From positions 1 through 39,398 of IMG/VR virus record IMGVR_UViG_3300046543_000588: 39,398 nucleotides of DNA; one strand, written 5' to 3'. A program made the translations under genes and the position numbers. Source of the stretch: a virus. A model generated the notes under the pieces. It made no database searches and was not told where the DNA came from. It worked only from the letters and a program-made list of their open reading frames with translations. How positions within the stretch are numbered: position 1 is the first letter of the stretch; every line of letters starts with the position of its first letter. This document shows, in pieces, positions 24,038 through 31,565 of the stretch.

Positions 24038-26350
24038 GTGACAACTCCCGTCTGGCAGGCACCCCAGAACGGATTCCCCGGGGACCAGGACGCCGCGCTC
24101 GGCTCCGCGCACCTGAACCAGCTCCTCGGCGCGCACGGCGTCAACGCGATCTACTACGGCAACCAGATTGTCGCCAGCACCGGCCAGAACAACTTCGCCT
24201 GGCACACAACCGGCAGCAGCGAGGACATCGCACAGAAGTTCACCATGAGTGGCACCACCATCGGCCGCGTCACCGTGCCGGTCCAGTCGACCGGCAACGG
24301 ATGCGACCTGCTGGTAACCCTCTGCGCCGACAGCGCCGGCGCGCCGAACACCACAGCCCCGATCGCGCAGACGCGCCTGACCGCCGCAGCGATCGCGCAG
24401 CTGGCCGCCCCCACTGGCCTGGCGACTGGGCCGGTCCTGGCCAGTCCGCTGTTCAACACGACGCAGGGCTACGGGGGCGTGTACGCGAACCCGTGGACAA
24501 GCCCTGCAGCATCGGTAAACGGCGTCCCTTCGCTCTTCGCTGTGACGACTGGCGGGAACTACGGTGTACTGCTCGGCGGCTACGACGCGACCGCAGCCAC
24601 CGCCGTGTCGATCGTGACCACTGTCCAGTACCTGGGCGGCGGCAGCGCCGGGCTCCCGGTGCAGCAGCCGCCACTCCCGGTTGCCACTTTCTACGGCTCC
24701 GCTGCGATCGCCGGCGGTGCGATCATGTACGCGGGCGGTCAGACCGGTTCGGGCGGCCCGACCTCCAAGGTGTGGGTTGCCGGCTGGGATCAGTCCACCG
24801 GGACGGTGGCCGCCTGGTCCGCGCAGACTGCGCTTCCGACCACGATCAATCAGGCGACGGCCGCGGCTTGGAACAATACCGTCTACGTCATCGGCGGCAC
24901 GCCCACGAACAGTTCAACGAACGCCGTGTCGACCGTGTACATGAACACCGCCAACAACGGCCAGCTCGGCTCGTGGCAGACCACCACTCCGCTTCCGCAG
25001 CCCCTGACCTTCGCCAACGCCGGAGTCGTCGGAAACTGGCTGATCGTCGCAGGCGGCTTGAACGCGAGCAGCGTGATCCAGGGCACCACCTACTACGCGC
25101 CGATCCTCGCGAACGGGTCGCTGGGCGTCTGGCAGACCGGGCCCACGATCCCGGTCCCGACGTACGCGCTCACCCCACAGTGGGCATGCACCGTGACAGA
25201 CAGCGCATTCATCCTCTGGGCAGGCAACATCGCCGGCCCGACCGACATCGGCAACATCCAGATCCTGCCTGTCGACACGGCCGGCGTGGCTCCCGCGTGG
25301 AGCAACAGCGTCACCGCGGGCTCCTTCACGTTCAATCTCCCGTGCTCCGCATTCAGTGACGGCAACGGCAACTGGAGCCTGATCGGCTACAACACGAACA
25401 ACCTGTACTACGGGCAGCAACTCCTCTCGGTGCCAACCCTGTCCGTGCCGCTCGCGGCCACAGGCCTGACGAACGGCAGCCCGTACTGGATCGTCATGCA
25501 GGCGTTCCAGGCAGAGAATGCGACTGACACCCTGCAGATCGGCCTGAACAGCGCCTCGTTCCCCGCGGACGCGGTCAAGTCCGCCCGGCACGTGAACTCC
25601 TGGAGCACCCTGACCGCCGGCAGTTCGGTACCCATCAACGTCTACGACACGACCCCCTCCGGAACCCTGATCCACCTGCTGGAGGACCAGGTCACGTCCG
25701 TCGGCGCAATCGCCCCGTGGCAGCGCTGGACGACGCTGATTCCTGGTGTCAACAAGCTGCTCCAGGGCGCCGTCGAGATCGGCCTGCAGCCGAACAACCC
25801 GCTGAACTCCAACTCGACGTTCGCATCCGGCGTCTCACCCTGGACGGCGACCAACGGCACGATCACACAGTCCGCAGCGCAGACCCACGGCGGGTTCGCA
25901 TTCTCCGGCCTGCTCACCCCCAGCGGAGGGTTCTCGACCGCGTCTGCGAAGTCGGAGCTGATCCCGATCACGCAAACCCCGTACGGCAGCGCCCAGTGGG
26001 CTCTGCCCGTGGCATGGCTGTACTCGCCGACCGGCTGGGCCAACACGAGCCTGTCGGTCAACTGGTACGACTCCAGCCAAACACTGATCTCGACCAGCTC
26101 GAATGTGATCAATCTCGCGGCCACCACCTGGACGCAGTTCACCAACTGGTTCCAGGCCCCCGCCACAGCCGCCTACGCCCAACTAGCGCCCACGGAGTCC
26201 GGCACACCGGGGGCAACGAACCTGCTGTACATCAGCAATCCGCAGCTGCTGCTCAGCGAGGAGACCGTCCCGGCGCTCACCTCAGCCGCGACGGTGAACT
26301 ACCCAGCCGGCGCCTACTGGCCGCCGACCGGAGTCACGCAGCTCAACTGA
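24038..26350 (+). CDS. tail protein with kelch-like propeller inserted in the receptor-binding module
   Basis: 770 residues from GTG 24038 (GGGAGG upstream). Residues about 28-205 repeat the first half of the local beta-sandwich module ('QLLGAHGVNAIYYGNQIVA'). Residues about 212-464 are kelch-like blades ('GGAIMYAGGQTGSGG', 'WNNTVYVIGGTPTNS', 'VVGNWLIVAGGLN', each followed by a Trp-containing strand). The module then resumes ('TGLTNGSPYWIVMQA', 'VYDTTPSGTLIHLLED'). The C-terminal 190 residues ('NSTFASGVSPWTATNGT', 'WYDSSQTLISTSSN') look like a carbohydrate-binding beta sandwich. I infer a large receptor- or glycan-binding tail protein. No catalytic residues are recognised. Confidence 0.7.
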   Translation: MTTPVWQAPQNGFPGDQDAALGSAHLNQLLGAHGVNAIYYGNQIVASTGQNNFAWHTTGSSEDIAQKFTMSGTTIGRVTVPVQSTGNGCDLLVTLCADSAGAPNTTAPIAQTRLTAAAIAQLAAPTGLATGPVLASPLFNTTQGYGGVYANPWTSPAASVNGVPSLFAVTTGGNYGVLLGGYDATAATAVSIVTTVQYLGGGSAGLPVQQPPLPVATFYGSAAIAGGAIMYAGGQTGSGGPTSKVWVAGWDQSTGTVAAWSAQTALPTTINQATAAAWNNTVYVIGGTPTNSSTNAVSTVYMNTANNGQLGSWQTTTPLPQPLTFANAGVVGNWLIVAGGLNASSVIQGTTYYAPILANGSLGVWQTGPTIPVPTYALTPQWACTVTDSAFILWAGNIAGPTDIGNIQILPVDTAGVAPAWSNSVTAGSFTFNLPCSAFSDGNGNWSLIGYNTNNLYYGQQLLSVPTLSVPLAATGLTNGSPYWIVMQAFQAENATDTLQIGLNSASFPADAVKSARHVNSWSTLTAGSSVPINVYDTTPSGTLIHLLEDQVTSVGAIAPWQRWTTLIPGVNKLLQGAVEIGLQPNNPLNSNSTFASGVSPWTATNGTITQSAAQTHGGFAFSGLLTPSGGFSTASAKSELIPITQTPYGSAQWALPVAWLYSPTGWANTSLSVNWYDSSQTLISTSSNVINLAATTWTQFTNWFQAPATAAYAQLAPTESGTPGATNLLYISNPQLLLSEETVPALTSAATVNYPAGAYWPPTGVTQLN

Positions 26351-26379
26351 TCTACCGCTCGAGCGTGTGAGGGGGCGAC

Positions 26380-26691
26380 GTGGCCGATGAGCCCACCCCA
26401 GGTGAGCTGTACCGCCGGTTTCAGGACCACGAGCAGCGAACGGACCGGATCCATTCCGAGCTGGACAACCGGATCACACGCATGGCGGCGGAGTCCGTTC
26501 CGCTGGACGTGTATCAGGCAGATCAGCGTGCACGCGACCGCGAAGACACGGCCCGGGATCGGCGCGTCGAGGCGCTGGAGAAGCGGCCTGCTCTCACTGC
26601 CGGGCGCTGGGCGGTGATCGCGACGGCGATCGTGGCGGTGCTCGCTTTGGCGGTGCAGGCGTACGGGACGCTGAAGGGGGCTCATTCGTGA
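26380..26691 (+). CDS. membrane-anchored coiled-coil protein of the lysis region
   Basis: 103 residues from GTG 26380, with GAGGGGG at 26369-26375. A charged coiled coil occupies about residues 8-68 ('ELYRRFQDHEQRTDRIHSELDNR'), followed by one membrane segment at about 74-95 ('WAVIATAIVAVLALAVQAYG') near the C-terminus. The layout resembles XhlA/holin-associated phage proteins and small membrane proteins upstream of endolysins in Streptomyces phages. It may help export or activation of lysins. Its stop overlaps the next start as GTGA. Confidence 0.55.
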   Translation: MADEPTPGELYRRFQDHEQRTDRIHSELDNRITRMAAESVPLDVYQADQRARDREDTARDRRVEALEKRPALTAGRWAVIATAIVAVLALAVQAYGTLKGAHS

Positions 26692-27443
26692 CGGTTCCTG
26701 ACGCGATCCGCCCGAGGAAGCCGCGGCATTCGACGGTCCTGATCGCGGTCGGCCTGCTGTTGCTGTTGACGGTGGTGACGTTCGCAATCTACGCGCTGCG
26801 GGCCGCCGAGCAGGCGCAGCATCAGGCGTTGCAGACGCAGTCGGCGGACGCGGCGGCGATTGGGCAGCTTTCGACGGCACTGGAGCAGACCCGGACGCAG
26901 CTGCAGCAGCACGGAGTCGCGCCGAAGGCTCCGCCGCCGTCCACCATCATCCAAGGCATCCCTGGTGCCCAGGGCCAGCCGGGGCAGAGCATCGTCGGAC
27001 CGCAAGGCCCGCCCGGGAAGGATGCGGCGGCGCCGGACTTGGCGGCGATCGCAGCCGACGCGGCGAAGCTCATCACGCCGATCCCAGGGCCGCAGGGACC
27101 TCAGGGGGTTCCTGGGCCCGCGTCGACTGTTCCCGGGCCGGCTGGGGCGAGCGGAGCTCCCGGGCAACCTGGCCAGAACGGATCGAACGGAAGCGACGGC
27201 CAGCCTGGTCAGCCGCCTATGGGTTGGACGTTCACGGATGGGACGGGTACCGCGCAGGACTGTGAGCGGGCGCCGAACTTCGATCCGAGTGCGCCGCGGT
27301 ACGTGTGCACGGCCACCAGCGGCGGTGGCACGCCGCCCCCGTCGCCCGCCCCGAGTCCGACGCCATCGCAGACCGCGACGACGAACACGCAGTCGAAGAC
27401 GAAGCCGAAGTCCAGCGCAGTCGTGTCGACCGGACCCAGGTAA
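26688..27443 (+). CDS. collagen-like membrane protein
   Basis: 251 residues from GTG 26688, overlapping the previous stop. A membrane segment lies at about residues 18-40 ('VLIAVGLLLLLTVVTFAIY'), then a coiled coil, then three collagen-like Gly-X-Y runs ('GIPGAQGQPGQS' and 'GPQGPPGKD'; 'IPGPQGPQGVPGP'; 'GPAGASGAPGQPGQNG'). Near the C-terminus a short segment with two cysteines ('AQDCERAPNFDPSAPRYVCTA') is followed by a Pro/Ser/Thr tail. Collagen-like repeats are common in phage fibres, but an N-terminal membrane anchor beside lysis genes is less usual. A surface or lysis accessory role is possible. Confidence 0.6.
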   Translation: MTVPDAIRPRKPRHSTVLIAVGLLLLLTVVTFAIYALRAAEQAQHQALQTQSADAAAIGQLSTALEQTRTQLQQHGVAPKAPPPSTIIQGIPGAQGQPGQSIVGPQGPPGKDAAAPDLAAIAADAAKLITPIPGPQGPQGVPGPASTVPGPAGASGAPGQPGQNGSNGSDGQPGQPPMGWTFTDGTGTAQDCERAPNFDPSAPRYVCTATSGGGTPPPSPAPSPTPSQTATTNTQSKTKPKSSAVVSTGPR

Positions 27444-27453
27444 GGGGGCTTCG

Positions 27454-27750
27454 GTGAAGCGTTTCCGGCTGATCCTGCTCGGGACGATCGCGATCGCGTT
27501 CCTGGTCCGCTACGACTACTTTCTGCTGACCCGTCACGCCCAGGACGTCACGGGGAACCTTGAGGCGTCTGTCATCTGGGGCACGCCGACCGCGGTGCTG
27601 TTCTTCGTCCGTTCGGAGTGGCGGCACCGGAAGGTCGAGCAGGCGGCGCAGGCCCGGCATCAGGAGCGGATGGAGCACCTGGACTCGCTCCACGCGAAGG
27701 TCGATGCCCTCCACGCCCACCTCGGCATCGAACCGCCTCCCGCCAACTGA
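27454..27750 (+). CDS. small membrane protein, holin candidate
   Basis: 98 residues from GTG 27454 (GGGGG at 27444-27448). Two hydrophobic segments, about residues 5-21 ('RLILLGTIAIAFLVRYD') and 42-57 ('ASVIWGTPTAVLFFVRS'), are followed by a charged helical tail ('AQARHQERMEHLDSLHAKVDALHAHL'). Size, two membrane spans, charged end and position before the cell-wall hydrolases fit a class II-like holin, though no family match is certain. Proteins of this type are widespread in Streptomyces phages. Confidence 0.55.
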   Translation: MKRFRLILLGTIAIAFLVRYDYFLLTRHAQDVTGNLEASVIWGTPTAVLFFVRSEWRHRKVEQAAQARHQERMEHLDSLHAKVDALHAHLGIEPPPAN

Positions 27751-27760
27751 CCCTCTCCCC

Positions 27761-27787
27761 GCCCCGCGCCTGCCGGCCGGGGCTTTC
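27761..27787 (+). terminator. terminator after the holin candidate
   Basis: GCCCCG (27761-27766) pairs with CGGGGC (27778-27783) and is followed by TTT. It sits 10 bases after the stop of the small membrane protein and just before the HNH gene start. Confidence 0.6.
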
Positions 27788-27816
27788 GCATGTCCACCTC
27801 ACCCTCGGAGGCCTCG

Positions 27817-28263
27817 TTGACCGACGCCGACCACGTGGTCGCCGCGCACGACCAGAGCGAATCCCACCGCTACACGGTGCACTACCCCGAGCACGGCTCC
27901 CGGCCGGGCGACCCTCACTACAGGGACTTCGACCACTACCACCGCACCACGAAGGACGACCCCGAGATCTACCAGTGCGCGGTCGGGAAGCGCCGCGCCG
28001 ACTTCTCGGACTGCGTCCTGGACAAGCCGCTGGAGCTGCACCACACGCACATCGAGTGGGCGCTGCAGAACGAGGTCGACCTGGCGGCCCTCGCGCACCA
28101 GTACCCGGGCGTGGACACCCCGGACGAGGTCGGCGCGTGGGTGGAGACCGCCGAGAACCTCGAGTGGCTGTGCGTCTTTCATCATCGAGGCCACGGCGGC
28201 GCGCACGTCGCGTCAGCGTCCGACTTCGAAGGGCAGCACTTCGTCCGCGGGCTCATCAGTTGA
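27817..28263 (+). CDS. HNH-family nuclease-like protein
   Basis: 148 residues from TTG 27817, which has a perfect GGAGG at 27807-27811. An upstream in-frame ATG at 27790 lies in the terminator leader and is less likely. Motifs: C54, C66, 'LELHHTHIEWALQNEV' (H75-H76), then 'ENLEWLCVFHHRGHGG' (N114, C119, H122-H123), an HNH-like arrangement. The C-terminus is overlapped for 82 bases by the convergent minus-strand HNH gene, so its natural end may have been altered by that insertion. Phage HNH proteins can act in packaging or as homing nucleases; which applies here is not clear. The same strand as the late genes favours a phage function. Confidence 0.65.
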   Translation: MTDADHVVAAHDQSESHRYTVHYPEHGSRPGDPHYRDFDHYHRTTKDDPEIYQCAVGKRRADFSDCVLDKPLELHHTHIEWALQNEVDLAALAHQYPGVDTPDEVGAWVETAENLEWLCVFHHRGHGGAHVASASDFEGQHFVRGLIS

Positions 28264-28676
28264 TGGGCCGCCAGCTTCCGCAGCAACTCCGGATGGTAGA
28301 GCCGCAGGTGCTCGCCCTGACTCGCGCAGAGCACAAGGTTGCCCGGCGCGTTGTTGCTCCGGTTGCCGTCGACGTGGTGGACGCGCTCAGCACGCGTGAG
28401 CGGGCGACCGACAATCGCCTGCATCACCCAGCGATGCTCCATGATCCATTTCTTGCGTCCGCCGACGTAGACGACGATCCGAACGTAGCCCTTGGGGCCC
28501 AAGTGCCGACCCGTGCCGGAGTTCTGCGGGCGCGGGCGAGCGTTGAGTCCCGCTATTCGGCACTGATTCGAGCAGAAGTGGCTGGGCCGCGAGCGCCAGT
28601 GTCGGCCCCGGTGAAAGGGCGCCCCGCATCGGGCGCATTCGAGCAGGTGCGCAGCTTCACATCTAGTGCAACTCAC
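28182..28676 (-). CDS. free-standing HNH homing endonuclease, second copy
   Basis: 164 residues on the minus strand within the lysis region. The N-terminus has zinc-binding pairs C3/C6, C14/C17 and C35/C39. The catalytic part is 'KKWIMEHRWVMQAIVGRPL', then 'ERVHHVDGNRSNNAPGNLVLC' in two pieces: H100-H101 with D103 and N105, and N113 as the HNH residues. This is the HNH_3 pattern of phage and intron homing endonucleases. Its 3' end overlaps the preceding plus-strand gene, and its start abuts the lysin leader. Third-position composition is less GC-rich than its neighbours. It differs from the HNH gene at 11093-11680 in zinc-module arrangement, so the two are separate acquisitions. Confidence 0.85.
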   Translation of the reverse strand: MSCTRCEAAHLLECARCGAPFHRGRHWRSRPSHFCSNQCRIAGLNARPRPQNSGTGRHLGPKGYVRIVVYVGGRKKWIMEHRWVMQAIVGRPLTRAERVHHVDGNRSNNAPGNLVLCASQGEHLRLYHPELLRKLAAHQLMSPRTKCCPSKSDADATCAPPWPR

Positions 28677-28720
28677 ATAGCCACTCTACTGCCGCAGCAC
28701 TCCCTGAAGGGGCTGATCTC

Positions 28721-29461
28721 ATGACGCGCACCATGTATGACGCGGTGACCGCGTCCAATGTCCCAGCGTCGGCAACCCTGGTGGCCGGGTACGGCGACGG
28801 CTACTACAACAACGTGGCGGAGTTCCGGACTCGCTTCCCGCACGCCACCGTGGTCGAGATCGCCGTGTCGTCGCGGCACAACCTGGGCGTTGTCCTGGAT
28901 GTCGAGACCGGCGACGCGACGCCGGCGGAGGCCCCGCCGTGGGTGCTGATGCGCCGCGCCGCGGGCGTCGACCCCACCATCTACTGCAACTCCTCGACGT
29001 GGCCCTCTGTCCGGGCGGCGTTCAAGGCGGCCGGCGTCCCCGAGCCGCACTGGTGGATCGCGCAGTACGACGGCGACCCCAGCATCTTCCCGGGTGCGGT
29101 GGCGAAGCAGTACTCCGACCCGGGCCCGTATGACCTTTCGTCCGTGGCCGACTACTGGCCCGGTGTAGACCCTCAGGAGGGCTTCGTGGCTACTCAGCAG
29201 GAGATCGACGCGATCGCGAAGGCGTCCGCCGCGGCGGTTCTCGCCGCGACCGTTCCGAACCAGTTCCGCAAGGACGCGCACGGCAACCCGGCGCAGACCC
29301 CTGTGAACGCGTTCCTGACGTTCGGCGACCATCACTTCGACGTGCTGTCGGGGCAGGTGACGGAGCTGACGGCGAAGGTGTCGGCACTGTCGGGGCAGCT
29401 GTCGGCGCTGGCCTCGGTGGTGGAGAAGCTCTTGCCGCCTGCCGCGCCGAAGAAGCCGTGA
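28721..29461 (+). CDS. endolysin-like glycoside hydrolase (GH25/DUF1906-like)
   Basis: 246 residues from ATG 28721 (GAAGGGG upstream). 'YDAVTASNVPASATLVAGYGDG', 'VVEIAVSSRHNLGVVLDVETGDATP', 'GVDPTIYCNSSTWPSVRAAF', 'PHWWIAQYDGDPSIFPGAVAKQY' and 'VADYWPGVD' follow the TIM-barrel pattern of the GH25-like proteins common in Streptomyces phages. D and E in 'LDVETGD' are the probable catalytic acids. From about residue 155 the protein turns into an Ala-rich linker and coiled coil ('VTELTAKVSALSGQLSALASVVEKL'). The expected role is peptidoglycan cleavage for lysis, by family resemblance. The stop overlaps the next start as GTGA. Confidence 0.75.
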   Translation: MTRTMYDAVTASNVPASATLVAGYGDGYYNNVAEFRTRFPHATVVEIAVSSRHNLGVVLDVETGDATPAEAPPWVLMRRAAGVDPTIYCNSSTWPSVRAAFKAAGVPEPHWWIAQYDGDPSIFPGAVAKQYSDPGPYDLSSVADYWPGVDPQEGFVATQQEIDAIAKASAAAVLAATVPNQFRKDAHGNPAQTPVNAFLTFGDHHFDVLSGQVTELTAKVSALSGQLSALASVVEKLLPPAAPKKP

Positions 29462-29967
29462 CGACGCCAGCCGTGCCGCTGCCGGGTGATTTCGCGGTCA
29501 CCTCCATCACTGGGCAGGTCGGGTTCTGGATCTCCGTCGGCGAGTGGCTGAACGGAAGTCGCTTTGGCCATTGGGACCATGCCTTCGTCTACGTGGGCGA
29601 CGGCCAGCTGGTGGAGGCGGAGCCGGGTGGCGCGCGCCTGGCGGGCCTGGATGAGTACGCGGGCCGGCCGATCGCCTGGTCAACGGGCAAGGTGGAGCTG
29701 ACGGACGAGCAGCGGGCCGCGGTGGCGGGTGCGGCGCGCGGGTACGTCGGGGTGGGCTACAGCTTCCTCGACTACGCCGCCATAGCGGCTCACCGGTTCC
29801 GGCTGCCGATCCCGTGGCTGCGCAAGTACGTGGCCAGCTCGAAGCACCTCATCTGCTCCGCCCTGGTGGACAAGTGCCTCCAGGACGCGGGCGTGCAGCT
29901 CTGGGATGACGGACGCTGGAACGGTTACGTGACTCCTGCGGACCTGGCTGCGCTGATCGACGCTTGA
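29458..29967 (+). CDS. permuted NlpC/P60 (YiiX-like) papain-fold cell-wall enzyme
   Basis: 169 residues from GTG 29458, overlapping the lysin stop. 'WDHAFVYVGDGQLVEAEPGG' supplies the histidine and strand, and 'SKHLICSALVDKCLQDAG' supplies the cysteine helix: H before C, the circularly permuted papain-like order of YiiX-type proteins. 'RGYVGVGYSFLDYAAIA' sits between them. No signal peptide or membrane segment is seen, so export would depend on a holin. Likely an amidase or peptidase cutting the peptide part of peptidoglycan, complementing the preceding glycosidase. A different substrate such as a lipid is possible for this fold. Confidence 0.72.
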   Translation: MTTPAVPLPGDFAVTSITGQVGFWISVGEWLNGSRFGHWDHAFVYVGDGQLVEAEPGGARLAGLDEYAGRPIAWSTGKVELTDEQRAAVAGAARGYVGVGYSFLDYAAIAAHRFRLPIPWLRKYVASSKHLICSALVDKCLQDAGVQLWDDGRWNGYVTPADLAALIDA

Positions 29968-29989
29968 CCTTCCTTTTCGGCGTTCACCG

Positions 29990-30031
29990 AAGAAGCCCCG
30001 CTCACTGCTTCGGCAGTGGGCGGGGCTTCTT
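29990..30031. terminator. strong bidirectional terminator closing the late operon
   Basis: A 19-bp stem (29990-30008 with 30013-30031, one G-T wobble) capped by a C(TTCG)G tetraloop. The stem starts AAGAAGCCCCGC, so both strands end in a short T run. It is the strongest terminator in the window, 23 bases after the last late gene. Confidence 0.9.
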
Positions 30032-30140
30032 TGTGTTCCTGGTGCCACGCTGCGTCGTGCAGGTCTGGACACGGTCAACTTGGCTGCTGGGAAGCGTTGT
30101 GATGATTCATCAGTCACGCCCGTCCGTGGCACCACAGGCG

Positions 30141-30189
30141 TAGAATCGGGGCATGGTTTAGCCCCGCGCGACTTGCGATCGCCGGGGCT
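30141..30189 (+). promoter_or_regulatory. possible promoter and leader hairpin before the winged-helix gene
   Basis: TAGAAT at 30141-30146 is a fair -10 box, but I see no good -35. Downstream, AGCCCCG (30160-30166) can pair with CGGGGCT (30183-30189). An alternative pairing is CGGGGC (30147-30152) with GCCCCG (30161-30166). The 240 bases between the terminator and the gene at 30275 hold nothing else I can name. Confidence 0.35.
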
Positions 30190-30274
30190 GTGGCTCAACG
30201 GAAGTCAGGTCCGTGAACGCTTTCTACGATATCCCGCGTTGCCCCGTCCTGTGCAGTGGACGGGAGAGCATCCG

Positions 30275-31078
30275 GTGAAAGTCACTCGAACGATGCCCGC
30301 CGAGGGCTGGGTCCCTGTCGCCAATGTGACGGCGCAGAGCCGCACCCTGAGCTGGCGCGCCAAGGGACTCCTGCTCGACCTGCTGAGCTTCCCCGACGGC
30401 TACCACATCACCTTCGACAAGCTCGTCGACCTGGCCAAGCGTGCGGGCGATCCAGACGTCGAGGGTCGGGATGCGCTGCGGCGGGCGATGCAGGAGCTTG
30501 AGCGGAAGGGCTACATCGCGCACGTGCGCTCGCGCGTCCCGAACCCTCTCCCGGGCGGACAGCGCTGGAGGACCGAGACCGTGGTGTGCGACGTGCCCGG
30601 TGTGGTCTGCAACCCTGGACCTACGGGTTTTCAGGACCCCCAGGTTTCCGGAGTCCGGGAAACCGGGACCTCCAGCTTCCCGGAGGTCATTAACAACACG
30701 GAGTTCTACAAGACGGGCGAGCAAGATGAGGCGGTTCAACATGCCACCGCCCTCACTTCCGTTCGGGCGGGCCAGCAAGCTGGCAGCGATCTTGCTCCTC
30801 GGCTGCAAGGCTTCTACGACGCGGCGGACCGGCTCGACGACGACCAGCTTCGGCGGCTGCTGCTTGCGTTCGAGATGAAGCGCAAGAAGGTCTATCGGGA
30901 CTGCCGGAACGCGGCGATCCGGCAGCTCGACGCCAAGGACCCATGGCTGACCAAGGGCCCGGACGGCACCCGGAACGTGGACCTGCTGAGCTTCAAGTAC
31001 GGGCTCCAGCACTACGAGCAGAAGCCCCAGATGCCGACCTGGCTGATCCGATTCCCGAGGCAAAGGCGAGCAGCATGA
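30275..31078 (+). CDS. winged-helix DNA-binding protein, possible replication/regulatory gene
   Basis: 267 residues from GTG 30275 (GGGAGAG at 30262-30268); a frame extending to ATG 30080 is open but looks non-coding and crosses the leader. The N-terminal 100 residues, 'EGWVPVANVTAQSRTLSWRAKGLLLDLLS', 'LVDLAKRAGDPDVEGRDALR' and 'AMQELERKGYIAHVRSR', are the winged helix-turn-helix seen in helix-turn-helix proteins of actinobacterial phages and plasmids, some resembling replication initiators. The middle is a polar linker. The C-terminal 90 residues are charged and helical ('LRRLLLAFEMKRKKVYRDCRNAAIRQL'). The next gene overlaps by ATGA. Role as regulator or initiator is open. Confidence 0.65.
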   Translation: MKVTRTMPAEGWVPVANVTAQSRTLSWRAKGLLLDLLSFPDGYHITFDKLVDLAKRAGDPDVEGRDALRRAMQELERKGYIAHVRSRVPNPLPGGQRWRTETVVCDVPGVVCNPGPTGFQDPQVSGVRETGTSSFPEVINNTEFYKTGEQDEAVQHATALTSVRAGQQAGSDLAPRLQGFYDAADRLDDDQLRRLLLAFEMKRKKVYRDCRNAAIRQLDAKDPWLTKGPDGTRNVDLLSFKYGLQHYEQKPQMPTWLIRFPRQRRAA

Positions 31079-31545
31079 GCGTGACCACCATCCCCGTCGG
31101 CTACTACGCAGTCCCGGACCCGGACCAGCCCGACGAGCAGATGACGTACTGGCACGTGCGAGCGGACTGCGGCCCGGACATGTTCCACTTCGTGGCGTGG
31201 CCGCCGCGGGCCCGCTACGGGCCGAAGCTGCTCCGGAAGGACGTCCCGAAGGACTACGAGGGTCGGGCGGCGGCGATCCGCGCCCACCATGAGGTGCTGC
31301 TCGACTGGAACCTGCGGCTGCGGGACGCCCTGGCCGCCGAGCCGGCCGAAGCGGCGGAGCGCTTTGCCCGCCTGACGACGCGCTGCTTCTGGTGCGCCCG
31401 CGCGCTGACGGACCCAAGGTCGAAGCTGCTCGGGATGGGTCCGGACTGCCGTCGGCAGATGGGCCTGGATGACGCGGTGCTGATCGGGCAGCTGACGCCT
31501 GCGATTGCCGCCGCGCACGCCGCCCACCTGGCGAAGGCGGCGTAG
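31075..31545 (+). CDS. DUF6011-like cysteine-containing protein
   Basis: 156 residues from ATG 31075, which shares ATGA with the preceding gene. Near the C-terminus 'TRCFWCARALTDPRSKLLGMGPDC' (cut here at the essentials: CFWC and GMGPDC) is a zinc-binding pattern of the DUF6011 type, known in phage and actinobacterial proteins with no established function. The N-terminal part ('YWHVRADCGPDMFHFVAWPP') is a small beta domain. Co-transcription with the winged-helix gene is likely. It is the last plus-strand gene before a convergent minus-strand pair. Confidence 0.65.
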   Translation: MSVTTIPVGYYAVPDPDQPDEQMTYWHVRADCGPDMFHFVAWPPRARYGPKLLRKDVPKDYEGRAAAIRAHHEVLLDWNLRLRDALAAEPAEAAERFARLTTRCFWCARALTDPRSKLLGMGPDCRRQMGLDDAVLIGQLTPAIAAAHAAHLAKAA

Positions 31546-31565
31546 CTCTCCGGGTCAACAGGGGT

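Noticed and set aside
30080-30274. N-terminal extension of the winged-helix protein to ATG 30080
   Set aside because: The extension crosses a leader hairpin and has no coding character. GTG 30275 has GGGAGAG at a good distance.
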